Source: Stenotrophomonas nematodicola
GTDB taxonomy: Bacteria; Pseudomonadota; Gammaproteobacteria; Xanthomonadales; Xanthomonadaceae
Length of the DNA: 64,000 nt
Reading direction: 5' to 3'
NCBI RefSeq assembly: GCF_009467805.1
Contig: NZ_WIAY01000001.1
Span: forward strand, 248,001-312,000
The notes under the pieces were generated by a model. It did not search any database and was not told the origin of the DNA. It worked only from the letters and a program-made list of their open reading frames with translations. The position numbers and the translations under genes were made by a program. This document shows, piece after piece, positions 39,862 through 47,919 of the stretch. The stretch's first letter is position 1, and each line of letters opens with the position of its first letter.

Positions 39862-41454
39862 ATGGCGGGCACGGTGCGGCGCGGAGGCCAGATTGCCTGG
39901 GCGGGACTCAAGCTCGGCGTCGCCGTGCTGCGCCTGCGCCGACGTGCACCCGACCTGCTTCCGGCATACGTCAGCACCACACTGGTGGGGTTGGGCACCA
40001 CCTTCGTCAAGCTGGGCCAGGGCTTGAGCCTGCGCTGGGACCTGCTGCCGGCGCCCTATCGCGAGGCGCTGTCGCGATTGCACAGCGATGTGCCCCCCTT
40101 CCCGGCGGAGGAGGCCATGCGTATCGTCGAACAGGCGTTTGGCGCGCCGGTCGGCGAACTTTTCGCCAGCTTCGATGACAAGCCCCTGGCCGCGGCTTCA
40201 GTGGCCCAGATCCATCCAGCGCGCATGCATGATGGTCGCGATGTGGTCGTCAAGATCACCCGCCCCGGGATCCATGCCCAGGTGCAGGCGGATCTGCTGC
40301 TCCTGCGGCGCACGATGCGCGTCGCCCAGTGGATCTGGCCGCCACTGAAACGCCACCGGCCGCTCGAACTGGTGGACGAACTAGGCGCATTCCTGCGTGA
40401 CGAGATCGACATGCGTCACGAGGCGCAGAACATGCGGCGCATGGCCAAGGTGCTGGATGCCCTGCCCGGCATCACCCAGCCGCACGTCGTCGAGCCGTAT
40501 GCCACCCGCAACGTGCTTGTGCAGGATCGAAGCCACGGGACCCGTCTGGAGGCCGCGTACGGCACAGCGGCCGCTCCCGCACTGGCAAGGGCGCTGCTCG
40601 GTGCCTACGTGCATCAGCTCTTCGGCGCCGGCGTCTTCCATGCCGACCCGCACCCGGGGAATCTGTTCTTCTTTGACGACGGTCGCCTGTGCCTGCATGA
40701 CTTTGGATCGATCGGCGTGCTCGACCCTGCATCCCGGCTCGCGCTCGGCGGCATGGTCGAGGCCATTGCGGCCGACGACGCCGAGGGCGTGCTGGATGCA
40801 GCGATCGCCATGGGCTTCTTCCCGTCGCAGGTCGACCGCCGCTCGCATGTGCGCGAGATCCACCTGATCCTGGCCGAGATGGCCAGCCGTCCGCTGGCGC
40901 AGTGGTCCATTGCCGAGGCAATCTGGCGCGTGGCACGCATTGGGCAGGGCGCTGGCTTCCGGCTTCCGGCCCACCTGCTGTCCCTGATCCGGACGCTGTT
41001 CCTGGTCGAGAACACGCTGCGGGCGCTGGATCCGAATCTGGACCTGCTGGGGACGCTGTCCGCGCAGGCGGCCGCGATCGCCGACATTGCCGAAGCCAGC
41101 CGCCCCAGCGGCAACAGGCCGCTTGCCATGCGGCTGGCCCGCACTGCGCGCCAACTGCCACAGATCGCCACCGACCTGTTGCGGCAGGCGCAACTGAGCG
41201 ACGGACGACCCGCCTTCTCCGTACACCACCATGGCCTGAGTTCCACGCAGGAGGCAATCGCGCGCACGGGCAACCGGCTGGCGTTGGCCCTGGTCACCTT
41301 GGGCCTGTACGTAAGCGGTGCGCTGTTGAGCCTGCATTCCGACGGCCCGCAAGTGTTCGGTCACATGCCTTTCCTGGCTATGGTGGCTTTCGCTGCTGCG
41401 GGATTGCTCTCACTGCGGCTGGTGATGGCCATCGCCAGATCGGGACACTTGTAA
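39862..41454 (+). CDS. ABC1/UbiB-like kinase family protein
   Basis: A 530-residue protein from ATG 39862 (GGGAG just upstream); the longer open frame is antisense-frame noise over the phosphoketolase-like gene, and a TTG at 39838 is a less likely start. It shows the UbiB family marks: KxGQ (FVKLGQ, K50), the Ala-rich loop AAASVAQIH, HADPHPGN (D262) and DFGSIG. Two TM helices end the protein. UbiB-type proteins have ATPase activity and support ubiquinone or lipid metabolism. Its partner here is unknown. Confidence 0.85.
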   Translation: MAGTVRRGGQIAWAGLKLGVAVLRLRRRAPDLLPAYVSTTLVGLGTTFVKLGQGLSLRWDLLPAPYREALSRLHSDVPPFPAEEAMRIVEQAFGAPVGELFASFDDKPLAAASVAQIHPARMHDGRDVVVKITRPGIHAQVQADLLLLRRTMRVAQWIWPPLKRHRPLELVDELGAFLRDEIDMRHEAQNMRRMAKVLDALPGITQPHVVEPYATRNVLVQDRSHGTRLEAAYGTAAAPALARALLGAYVHQLFGAGVFHADPHPGNLFFFDDGRLCLHDFGSIGVLDPASRLALGGMVEAIAADDAEGVLDAAIAMGFFPSQVDRRSHVREIHLILAEMASRPLAQWSIAEAIWRVARIGQGAGFRLPAHLLSLIRTLFLVENTLRALDPNLDLLGTLSAQAAAIADIAEASRPSGNRPLAMRLARTARQLPQIATDLLRQAQLSDGRPAFSVHHHGLSSTQEAIARTGNRLALALVTLGLYVSGALLSLHSDGPQVFGHMPFLAMVAFAAAGLLSLRLVMAIARSGHL

Positions 41455-41517
41455 CAGAACACTGATCTATCTCCCCGCTGGTGCCCGGCGCATCAGTGCA
41501 TCCAGGAAGGCAGACCC

Positions 41518-43593
41518 ATGACGCAACACAATCATCATCATCAAGATCATCAGGCGCACGGCGAGCAACCGCCGCATCCCCGCACGGGTGCTGAAGGTGA
41601 CGTCCATGCCGGGCACGACAAGCATGCCGGCCACAGCGTGGCGAGCTTCCGCGACAAGTTCTGGCTCACGCTGCTGCTGACCATCCCCACTCTGATCTGG
41701 AGCGGGATGATCCAGCATTGGTTCGACTACACCGCACCACAGTTCCCGGGGTCGGCGTACATCCCGGCGGTGTTCGGCACGATCGTGTACTTCTACGGCG
41801 GCTCGCCGTTCCTCCGCGGCGGATACCACGAGCTGAGAAATCGCCTGCCGGGCATGATGACGCTGATCTCGCTTGCGATCACCGTCGCCTTCCTTTACAG
41901 CGCGTTGGTCACGCTCGGCGTTGTCGAGGGCTTGGACCTGTGGTGGGAGCTGGCGACGCTGGTGGCGATCATGTTGCTCGGCCACTGGATCGAGATGCGT
42001 TCGATCAACCAGGCACAGGGCGCTCTCAAGGAACTCGCGAAGCTGCTGCCTGATATGGCGGTGCGGTTGGATGAGGCCGGTACCGCGAAGGAAGTCCCTG
42101 TCGCGGAACTGAAGCGCGGCGACCTGCTGCTCATCAGGCCCGGCGCGAGCATTCCCGCCGACGGCGTCGTGAAGGAAGGGACCAGCGCCGTCAACGAAGC
42201 GATGATCACCGGCGAGTCCAAGCCGATGGACAAGTCGACGGGCGACCGGGTGATCGCCGGCACCGTCAACGGACAGGGCTCGTTGCGTGTCGAGGTGACG
42301 GGAACCGGCGACGAGACCGCGCTCGCGGGTATCATGCGGCTCGTCGAGCAGGCCCAGACGTCGCGCTCGCGCGCCCAGGCCCTGGCGGACCGGGCGGCGT
42401 TCTACCTCACGATCATCGCCATCGTCTCCGCCGCGGTTACCGCCATTGTCTGGCCACTCCTCGGTCGACCGTGGAGCTTCACGATCGAGCGCGTAGTGAC
42501 CGTGCTCGTGATCGCCTGTCCCCATGCGCTGGGTTTGGCCATCCCGCTGGTGACCGCCATCTCGACCACGATTGGCGCACGGAACGGCCTGCTCGTGCGC
42601 GATCGACGCGGCCTGGAAGAGGCCCGTTTGCTGAACACGGTCGTGTTCGACAAGACAGGCACGCTCACGCTCGGTTCGCACCGCGTCGTGAAGACCACTG
42701 CCGCCGATGGACTCACCGACGACGAGGTGCTTCGCGTGGCCGCGTCGGTCCAGCGCGACGCTGAACATCCGATCGCGCAGGCGCTGATGACCAGCGCCAA
42801 GGAACATGGCATCGACGTTCCGATGTCGCAGGACTTCGAGTCCATGCCGGGACGCGGCGTGCGCGCAGTCGTCGAGGAGCGCTCGCTTCACGTTGGCGGG
42901 CCGGGTCTGTTGAGAATGCTCGCGGTCGAACCGCCGGAGACGCTTCGGCGGGCTGCCGAATCAGCGGCAGCCGATGGTCAATCTGCAACCTACCTGGTGG
43001 AAGGCGACCGGGTGCTCGCCGTATTTGCGATCGCGGATGCCATCCGTCCCGAATCGTTCGACGCGGTCAAGCGGCTGCACGACGAAGGACTGGAGGTTGT
43101 CCTGCTGACGGGTGATTCCACGGCGGTCGCAAACGCGGTCGCGAAGGAACTCAACATCGACACCGTCTTCGCCGAGGTATTGCCCGAGGACAAGGTGGCA
43201 AAGATCGAGGAGCTGCAGGCCCAGGGCAAGCGCGTCGCGATGGTGGGTGACGGTGTCAATGACGCTCCGGCGCTGCTCACGTCCGACGTCGGCATCGCCA
43301 TCGGCACAGGGACGGACGTCGCGGTCGAGGCCGGCGACGTCGTACTCGTGCGCAGCGACCCGCGCGACGTGCCAGCGATCATCGAATTGAGCAAGGCCAC
43401 CTATCGCAAGATGATCCAGAACCTGTGGTGGGCCGCCGGCTACAACATCGTCGCCATCCCTCTCGCCGCTGGCGTTCTCGCCGCATGGGGGATCCTGCTG
43501 CAACCTGCGCTTGGGGCAGTGCTCATGTCGCTGAGCACCGTCGTTGTGGCAATCAATGCGCAGTTGTTGCGCCGGGCGGTGCGGTCCCCATGA
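41518..43593 (+). CDS. P1B-3 type Cu/Ag ATPase (CPH motif)
   Basis: A 691-residue ATPase with a His-rich N-terminus (HNHHHQDHQAHGEQ), no HMA domain, and the TM motif CPH (334-336) in ACPHALGLAIP. DKTGTLTLG and GDGVNDAPA are present. CPH ATPases of the CopB type export Cu(II)/Cu(I) or Ag(I). It starts 63 bp after the UbiB-like gene and is followed 19 bp later by the acetate-kinase gene, so it is part of the same co-directional run. Confidence 0.92.
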   Translation: MTQHNHHHQDHQAHGEQPPHPRTGAEGDVHAGHDKHAGHSVASFRDKFWLTLLLTIPTLIWSGMIQHWFDYTAPQFPGSAYIPAVFGTIVYFYGGSPFLRGGYHELRNRLPGMMTLISLAITVAFLYSALVTLGVVEGLDLWWELATLVAIMLLGHWIEMRSINQAQGALKELAKLLPDMAVRLDEAGTAKEVPVAELKRGDLLLIRPGASIPADGVVKEGTSAVNEAMITGESKPMDKSTGDRVIAGTVNGQGSLRVEVTGTGDETALAGIMRLVEQAQTSRSRAQALADRAAFYLTIIAIVSAAVTAIVWPLLGRPWSFTIERVVTVLVIACPHALGLAIPLVTAISTTIGARNGLLVRDRRGLEEARLLNTVVFDKTGTLTLGSHRVVKTTAADGLTDDEVLRVAASVQRDAEHPIAQALMTSAKEHGIDVPMSQDFESMPGRGVRAVVEERSLHVGGPGLLRMLAVEPPETLRRAAESAAADGQSATYLVEGDRVLAVFAIADAIRPESFDAVKRLHDEGLEVVLLTGDSTAVANAVAKELNIDTVFAEVLPEDKVAKIEELQAQGKRVAMVGDGVNDAPALLTSDVGIAIGTGTDVAVEAGDVVLVRSDPRDVPAIIELSKATYRKMIQNLWWAAGYNIVAIPLAAGVLAAWGILLQPALGAVLMSLSTVVVAINAQLLRRAVRSP

Positions 43594-43612
43594 ACATGAT
43601 TCGGGGACACCT

Positions 43613-44716
43613 GTGACCACGCGCCGGCTTCTTGCACTCAACGTTGGCTCGTCCACCCTCAAGGGCGCGTCCTATCTGTTCAACACTGAGGGACACGGCG
43701 CGCAGTCTCGTCTGCTCGAGCGCTCCCGGGCCGAAATTCCAGTCGGCGTGGATGCGCAGGAGCGCCTTGCCACCCTGCTCGAGGCATTGTCGGAGCCGTG
43801 GCCCAGCCCCGACGTGGTGGTGCACCGAATCGTACATGGCGGTGACCTGCACGACGCCCGCGAGCTCGACGAAACCGTGCTCGCGAAACTGGATGCATTG
43901 GTGCCGTTCGCACCCTTGCACCAGCCGGTAGCCCTCGCTTTCGCGCGTGCCGCGCGCATGCGTTGGCCGCACGCGCGCCAAGGCGTGGCCTTCGACACCG
44001 ACTTCCACGCGTCGCTCGCGCCCTGGAGCCGGCGCTTGCCTGTCCCTGAAGCATGGGATGCGCTGGGCATCCGCCGCTACGGTTTCCATGGACTCGCCTT
44101 TGCCTCCGCGCTCCGCATAGTGGCCAGCCACGACGCTGGAATCCTGAAGGGCCGCGCTGTCTTCGCGCATCTGGGGGGTGGCTGCAGCGTCTGCGCCGTC
44201 GAGGGCGGCCGCAGCCGCGACACCACCATGGCGCTCACTCCGCTGGGTGGAATCCCGAGCCCTACCCGCTCCGGAGATCTCGATCCCGGCGCGTTGCTGT
44301 ATCTGCTGAGGCATGAACGCCTGGATGCGCAGGCGCTTGAAAACGGCCTGTACCGCAGTGCAGGCCTTGCCGGAATCGCCGGCCATGGCGACATGCGCGT
44401 GTTGCTGACGGATCCCGGCCCGCAGGCCCAGCTTGCCGTGGAGCTCTTTGCAGTCCGGATTGCGCAGTCCATCGCGGCCATGGCCACGGCAATTGGCGGT
44501 CTCGACCATGTCGTCTTTTCCGGCGGCATCGGCCATCGCGCGCCGGTTTTGCGGGCTCGCATCGTCGCGCGACTGGCCTGGCTCGGCCTGGCGCTGGCAC
44601 CTGACGTCAACGATGCTGGAGCCACGCGGATCGACCGCGGGGGCGGGCCGAGCATATGGAACGTCGCGATCGATGAGGAGCGCGAACTGGCTGAATCGGC
44701 ACTCGCCTGGCTGTAG
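43613..44716 (+). CDS. ackA: Divergent acetate/propionate kinase family protein
   Basis: A 367-residue protein from GTG 43613 (VTTRRLLALNVGSSTLKG). Family marks: NVGSSTLK, HRIVHGG, FDTDFH, RRYGFHG, HLGGGCS, DTTMALTPLGG, TRSGDLDP and a C-terminal acidic pair. It is shorter than usual (~400) and the GIGEN motif reads GIGHR. Acetate kinase makes ATP from acetyl phosphate and ADP. The preceding phosphoketolase-like gene would supply acetyl phosphate. Last gene of the 29.2-44.7 kb run; convergent with the next gene. Confidence 0.83.
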   Translation: MTTRRLLALNVGSSTLKGASYLFNTEGHGAQSRLLERSRAEIPVGVDAQERLATLLEALSEPWPSPDVVVHRIVHGGDLHDARELDETVLAKLDALVPFAPLHQPVALAFARAARMRWPHARQGVAFDTDFHASLAPWSRRLPVPEAWDALGIRRYGFHGLAFASALRIVASHDAGILKGRAVFAHLGGGCSVCAVEGGRSRDTTMALTPLGGIPSPTRSGDLDPGALLYLLRHERLDAQALENGLYRSAGLAGIAGHGDMRVLLTDPGPQAQLAVELFAVRIAQSIAAMATAIGGLDHVVFSGGIGHRAPVLRARIVARLAWLGLALAPDVNDAGATRIDRGGGPSIWNVAIDEERELAESALAWL

Positions 44717-44752
44717 CCACGACACGCCCCAAGGGTCGGCTCCGGTGGGGAA

Positions 44753-46054
44753 TCACTCCTCGATCCGTGGCGACGTGAGCACCGCTGCGAATCCACCACC
44801 GGGGGTGCGCATGTTCGTGGTCTGGCCCTGGTACAGCCTGGCCGCGAACAACAGGACACCCGCCTCGGACGCGAAGCAGCGCACATCCGCCTTGAGGGAC
44901 TGGCCCCCATGCACGATCCGCATGCTCGGTGGCGCGAAGGCCTGTGCGATGTAGGTCGCCGACGCCATAGACGCCCAAGTCCGCCGGGTCAACTTGTCGC
45001 CCCGATAACTCCCACGGCTGCCAAACCCTGCTGCAGGCTTGAAGAAATATCCGTTGCGCACTGCCCACAACGCATCCCGGTTCGCGGGCACGAGTTCGAC
45101 CGTGGGCGGGATCACCTGGCCCAGCAGTGCCGTCGAACCCGCATCGACCCCGAACCCGCCGAGCAGAGCCGGGTCCCCGAGCACCGCAAGGTTGCGCTTG
45201 TCGGCAAACAGCGCGTGTGCTCGGGGATGCGGCATCAGCGCGACGTCCCCTGCCAGGTAAGCCTCACGAATGTCTGCATGCGAGGCATCCTCGAGCGCGA
45301 AATCGGTCAACCGGTTGTAGACAGTGTCGATTCGACCGTGGGCATCCTCAAGCCCGTCCGAACCAAACGACAAATCCTCGGGAGCGCTGATCACGCAGTC
45401 CACGCCATGGTCCCGAAACGCGTTCGCGTACAGCACAAACTCGGGGTAAAGGAACTGCGCTCGCGGAGTGCTGTCCACGATGGCCAGGCGCGACGGCGTG
45501 CGCCCGGATTGCTGCCGAGCATCCTCCATCCAGGCCGTGACGGCCGCATCACGCGCTTGGGCCGCGTTGGTCCAGGTGGCCCATGCTGGCGGCGCGCAAG
45601 ACCGCACGGCATCGAGCAACAAGGCATTGAGGAGCAGACCGCCTGGATTGGTGTTGACCTCGATCAGCCGCGGGCCATCGACCGTCAGGTGAAAGTCCAG
45701 ACCCAGGACGCCCCCCGCCGAACCCGGATCATGGGTTGCAATGTCAGGGGCCCATTGCAGGACCCGTTGGCTATATCCCGGGTTTCCTGCGACGTCGAAG
45801 ACCGCCGCCGCGACTCGTCCCATGGCCTCCAACGCGGGCCGATCAACGAACAAGGCATAGGGTGAAAATAAGTGCGCGTGTACGGCGGGATCAGTCGTGA
45901 ACTCCGGAAAGGCACCCCGGATCGACGCGTGCAGACGGAGGATGTCGACCACTTCGCATGCACACCGCTGGTTGAGCGGCGCGCTTTCCAGGGTGGCACA
46001 GTCGATCTCGCAGCCTGTCTGTCCAACTATTATCGGAGTCCGCGGTTCAACCAC
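44753..46054 (-). CDS. ATP-grasp-like protein, possibly circularly permuted, in the mer operon
   Basis: A 433-residue protein, probably from GTG 46054, which overlaps the stop of the GDCCVxC gene; earlier starts run over that gene. It contains IEVNTNPGG (131-139), like the metal-binding strand of ATP-grasp ligases, and KPAAGFGSRG (339-348), like a nucleotide-binding Gly-rich loop. In ordinary ATP-grasp enzymes these come in the opposite order. N-terminal Cys C15, C19, C31 and C33 could bind metal. I do not recognise a named family. It is the last gene of the mer-like operon. Confidence 0.55.
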   Translation of the reverse strand: MVEPRTPIIVGQTGCEIDCATLESAPLNQRCACEVVDILRLHASIRGAFPEFTTDPAVHAHLFSPYALFVDRPALEAMGRVAAAVFDVAGNPGYSQRVLQWAPDIATHDPGSAGGVLGLDFHLTVDGPRLIEVNTNPGGLLLNALLLDAVRSCAPPAWATWTNAAQARDAAVTAWMEDARQQSGRTPSRLAIVDSTPRAQFLYPEFVLYANAFRDHGVDCVISAPEDLSFGSDGLEDAHGRIDTVYNRLTDFALEDASHADIREAYLAGDVALMPHPRAHALFADKRNLAVLGDPALLGGFGVDAGSTALLGQVIPPTVELVPANRDALWAVRNGYFFKPAAGFGSRGSYRGDKLTRRTWASMASATYIAQAFAPPSMRIVHGGQSLKADVRCFASEAGVLLFAARLYQGQTTNMRTPGGGFAAVLTSPRIEE

Positions 46055-46259
46055 AACAGGGATTGTTCTGTTGGATCGGTGGACATGGCACTGTTCCGAA
46101 CGAGCAGAACACACAGCAGTCGCCTTGATGCGGACGCAAAACCGCTCCACAGCCCGTGCACTCATAGAAGAATTGACACGCTGTGATGGGCATTGTCTCG
46201 GTCGCCCGATGGCCGCACTCCGGGCAGGTCAAGATGCTTTCCAGCTTGACGTCACTCAC
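46047..46259 (-). CDS. GDCCVxC-domain small protein
   Basis: A 70-residue protein from GTG 46259, overlapping the merP stop. A zinc-ribbon-like part has CPEC (12-15) and CTGC (34-37). It then has the GDCCVFCSFG motif (47-56) followed by VPCPPIQ. This defines the GDCCVxC (seleno)protein family, often next to mer genes. The clustered Cys suggest Hg or other soft-metal binding; activity is unknown. Confidence 0.82.
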   Translation of the reverse strand: MSDVKLESILTCPECGHRATETMPITACQFFYECTGCGAVLRPHQGDCCVFCSFGTVPCPPIQQNNPCCG

Positions 46260-46539
46260 CGCCAGTCCGCACCTTGGCCGGGAAGCCTGCTTCCGTGACT
46301 GCACGCGCGATTCCGGCTGCATCCGTCTGGCTCGATTCGAACGTCACCGTGACTGTTTCAGCCCGGGTGTCCACCTTCACATCGGCCACGCCCGGCACCT
46401 TCTCCAGCGCCTTCCTGATGGTGATGCCGCAGGCGGGACAGGTCATGTTCTCAGCATCGAGCATCACTACGGTTGCGGGCGTCGCAAGAGCGGCACCGAC
46501 CGACAGAGCAGCCACCAGGGCCAGTATCCACTTGTGCAT
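46252..46539 (-). CDS. merP: MerP-like periplasmic mercury-binding protein
   Basis: A 95-residue protein from ATG 46539 (GGAGG upstream): a signal peptide (to about residue 20) and an HMA domain with the NMTCPAC motif (C34, C37). MerP captures Hg(II) in the periplasm and hands it to MerT. It lies 8 bp after merT and overlaps the GDCCVxC gene. Confidence 0.88.
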   Translation of the reverse strand: MHKWILALVAALSVGAALATPATVVMLDAENMTCPACGITIRKALEKVPGVADVKVDTRAETVTVTFESSQTDAAGIARAVTEAGFPAKVRTGGE

Positions 46540-46547
46540 CGCGCCTC

Positions 46548-46904
46548 CTACAGAATCCAGACGATGTAATAGGGAAACAGCAGCAACAGGACGATGAGGG
46601 CTGTCGCCAACCAGAGCCAACGTCGCCTGCGTCGCAGAGCGTCCGGGGCGATGCAACTGCCATCCACACCGCACCGTGCCGCCGGTCGATACAGCATCCA
46701 AAACGCCACGGCCAAGGACAGTACGGCGGCGGCGCTGAACCAGGGCCTCAAGGGATCGAGAGCTGTCAGGGTGCCGATCCAGGCGCCACTGATGCCCAGC
46801 AGGACCAGCACCAGCGGCACGACGCAGCAGACCGATGCGCCAATGGCGGCGATGCTCGCGCCAACGATGGCTGGAACAGACGATTTGGCCGGGGTTGTTT
46901 GCAT
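46548..46904 (-). CDS. merT: MerT-like mercuric transporter
   Basis: A 118-residue membrane protein with three hydrophobic helices. The first carries the MerT cysteine pair (SVCCVVP, C26-C27), then GISGAWIGTLTALDPLRPWF, conserved in MerT. A second Cys pair occurs in the loop (ARCGVDGSC). MerT takes Hg(II) from MerP into the cytoplasm. First gene of the operon, 41 bp from the divergent merR. Confidence 0.92.
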   Translation of the reverse strand: MQTTPAKSSVPAIVGASIAAIGASVCCVVPLVLVLLGISGAWIGTLTALDPLRPWFSAAAVLSLAVAFWMLYRPAARCGVDGSCIAPDALRRRRRWLWLATALIVLLLLFPYYIVWIL

Positions 46905-46910
46905 CAGAGC

Positions 46911-46942
46911 ATACTAGCCTCTGTACCTAGGTACGGAGTCAA
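46911..46942 (-). promoter_or_regulatory. mer operator/promoter for merT operon
   Basis: On the minus strand TTGACT (46942-46937) is followed by CCGTACCTAGGTACAG and TAGTAT (46916-46911), a 19-20-bp spacer. The palindrome GTACCTAGGTAC (46923-46934) lies within the spacer. Arrangement and the first bases (TTGACTCCGTAC) match the Tn501 mer operator. Confidence 0.85.
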
Positions 46943-46945
46943 GCC

Positions 46946-47371
46946 GTGCGTCCGAACACGTTTACGATCAGCCGGCTGGCGGCGGCGGCCGATGTGCACG
47001 TCGAAACCGTGCGCTACTACCAGCGGCGTAGGCTGCTGCGTCAACCCGAGCGACCCATAGGAGGCGTGCGTCGTTACGACGAAAACGATGTCAATCGGCT
47101 TCAGTTCATCCGGCGCGCTCAGATGATGGGATTCAGCCTCGACGAGATCGCTGGCCTGCTAGAGATCACAGGCGAAGGTTCTTGCGAGCAGACCCGTCAG
47201 CTGACCGAGCGAAAGCTCGTCGATGTCCGTCTACGAATCCGCGAGCTGCGACAGCTGGAGAGGGATCTCGAACAGAAAATAGCGCGGTGCGCCCAAGTGC
47301 CGGCGGGAGAGTGCTGCCCAACCCTCGATTTTCTGGAGCGGCCAATAAAGCCAGCTGCGACAGGCAGTTAG
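46946..47371 (+). CDS. merR: MerR mercury-responsive regulator
   Basis: A 141-residue MerR from GTG 46946. The winged helix-turn-helix spans about 5-45 (TVRYYQRRRLL) and the dimerisation helix about 85-115. Cysteines C80, C115 and C124 have the same spacing (35 and 9) as the Hg-binding triad of Tn501 MerR (82, 117, 126), so Hg(II) is the probable signal. It is divergent from merT with a shared operator. Confidence 0.93.
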   Translation: MRPNTFTISRLAAAADVHVETVRYYQRRRLLRQPERPIGGVRRYDENDVNRLQFIRRAQMMGFSLDEIAGLLEITGEGSCEQTRQLTERKLVDVRLRIRELRQLERDLEQKIARCAQVPAGECCPTLDFLERPIKPAATGS

Positions 47372-47415
47372 CTCACTTTCGGCCCGTTTTTACACGAATC
47401 CCTGCCGACCCTCTA
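47372..47415. other. Right junction of the island in xylE
   Basis: After the merR stop the sequence is non-coding for about 40 bp, then becomes xylE coding sequence (read on the minus strand) around 47413. The xylE frame ends at once on a TAG after the Ser-Asn codons. No known transposon end (Tn3, Tn402 or Tn7 type) was recognised. Confidence 0.6.
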
Positions 47416-47895
47416 GTTGGACAGGAAGGCAACGGTGAGCCCGCTGATGATGGCGATCTGCTGGACCGTGGCGAGGCGGCCCCGATAGCGCGCCGGTGCA
47501 ACCTCGGCGATATACGCCGGCGAGATCACACTGGCCGCGCCCACCGCGAAACCGCCCATCACCCGCGCGATGATGAACATGATCGACGAGGACGCGGCCC
47601 CCGCACCGATTGCCGACAGCAGGAACAGCACCGCCGCGATGATCAGCACGTTGCGGCGTCCCAGGCGGTCGGCCAGACGGCCGGCGCTGAAGGCACCAAT
47701 GGCGCAGCCCAGCAGCATCGAGGCGATCTCGAACCCCTGCATCCACTCGCCGGACCTGAACGTCTGGTGCAGGCCGTCCTGCGTGCCATTGATCACGCCA
47801 CTGTCGAACCCGAACAGGAATCCGCCAATTGTCGCCACCACGCTGATCACTACGATCAGGCGCGTGTTCTCGCCACTCCGCATTGCCTGGTTCAT
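47413..47895 (-). pseudogene. xylE: Truncated xylose/sugar symporter (XylE-like)
   Basis: The first 160 codons of an MFS sugar porter: TM1 (VVATIGGFLFGFDSGVINGT), the motif GRLADRLGRR and the signature region VISPAYIAEVAPARYRGRLA. Normal relatives have about 470 residues and twelve helices; this one stops after helix five at LSN, where island DNA begins. The transporter should be non-functional unless joined elsewhere. It sits before xylA in the expected order. Confidence 0.9.
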
Positions 47896-47919
47896 TGCCC
47901 TTCCCCTCCCGGTGTGATG

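Noticed and set aside
46252..46701. Longer merP frame of 149 codons
   Set aside because: The part before ATG 46539 overlaps merT and has no signal peptide character; the ATG has a good ribosome site.
44753..46904. merA or merB in the mer-like operon
   Set aside because: No flavin reductase or organomercurial lyase motif was found; the 433-residue gene lacks FAD and C-terminal Cys-pair features.
47372..47412. Tn3, Tn402 or Tn7 terminal repeat at the island end
   Set aside because: The sequence does not match the known terminal repeats of these families that I could compare by eye.
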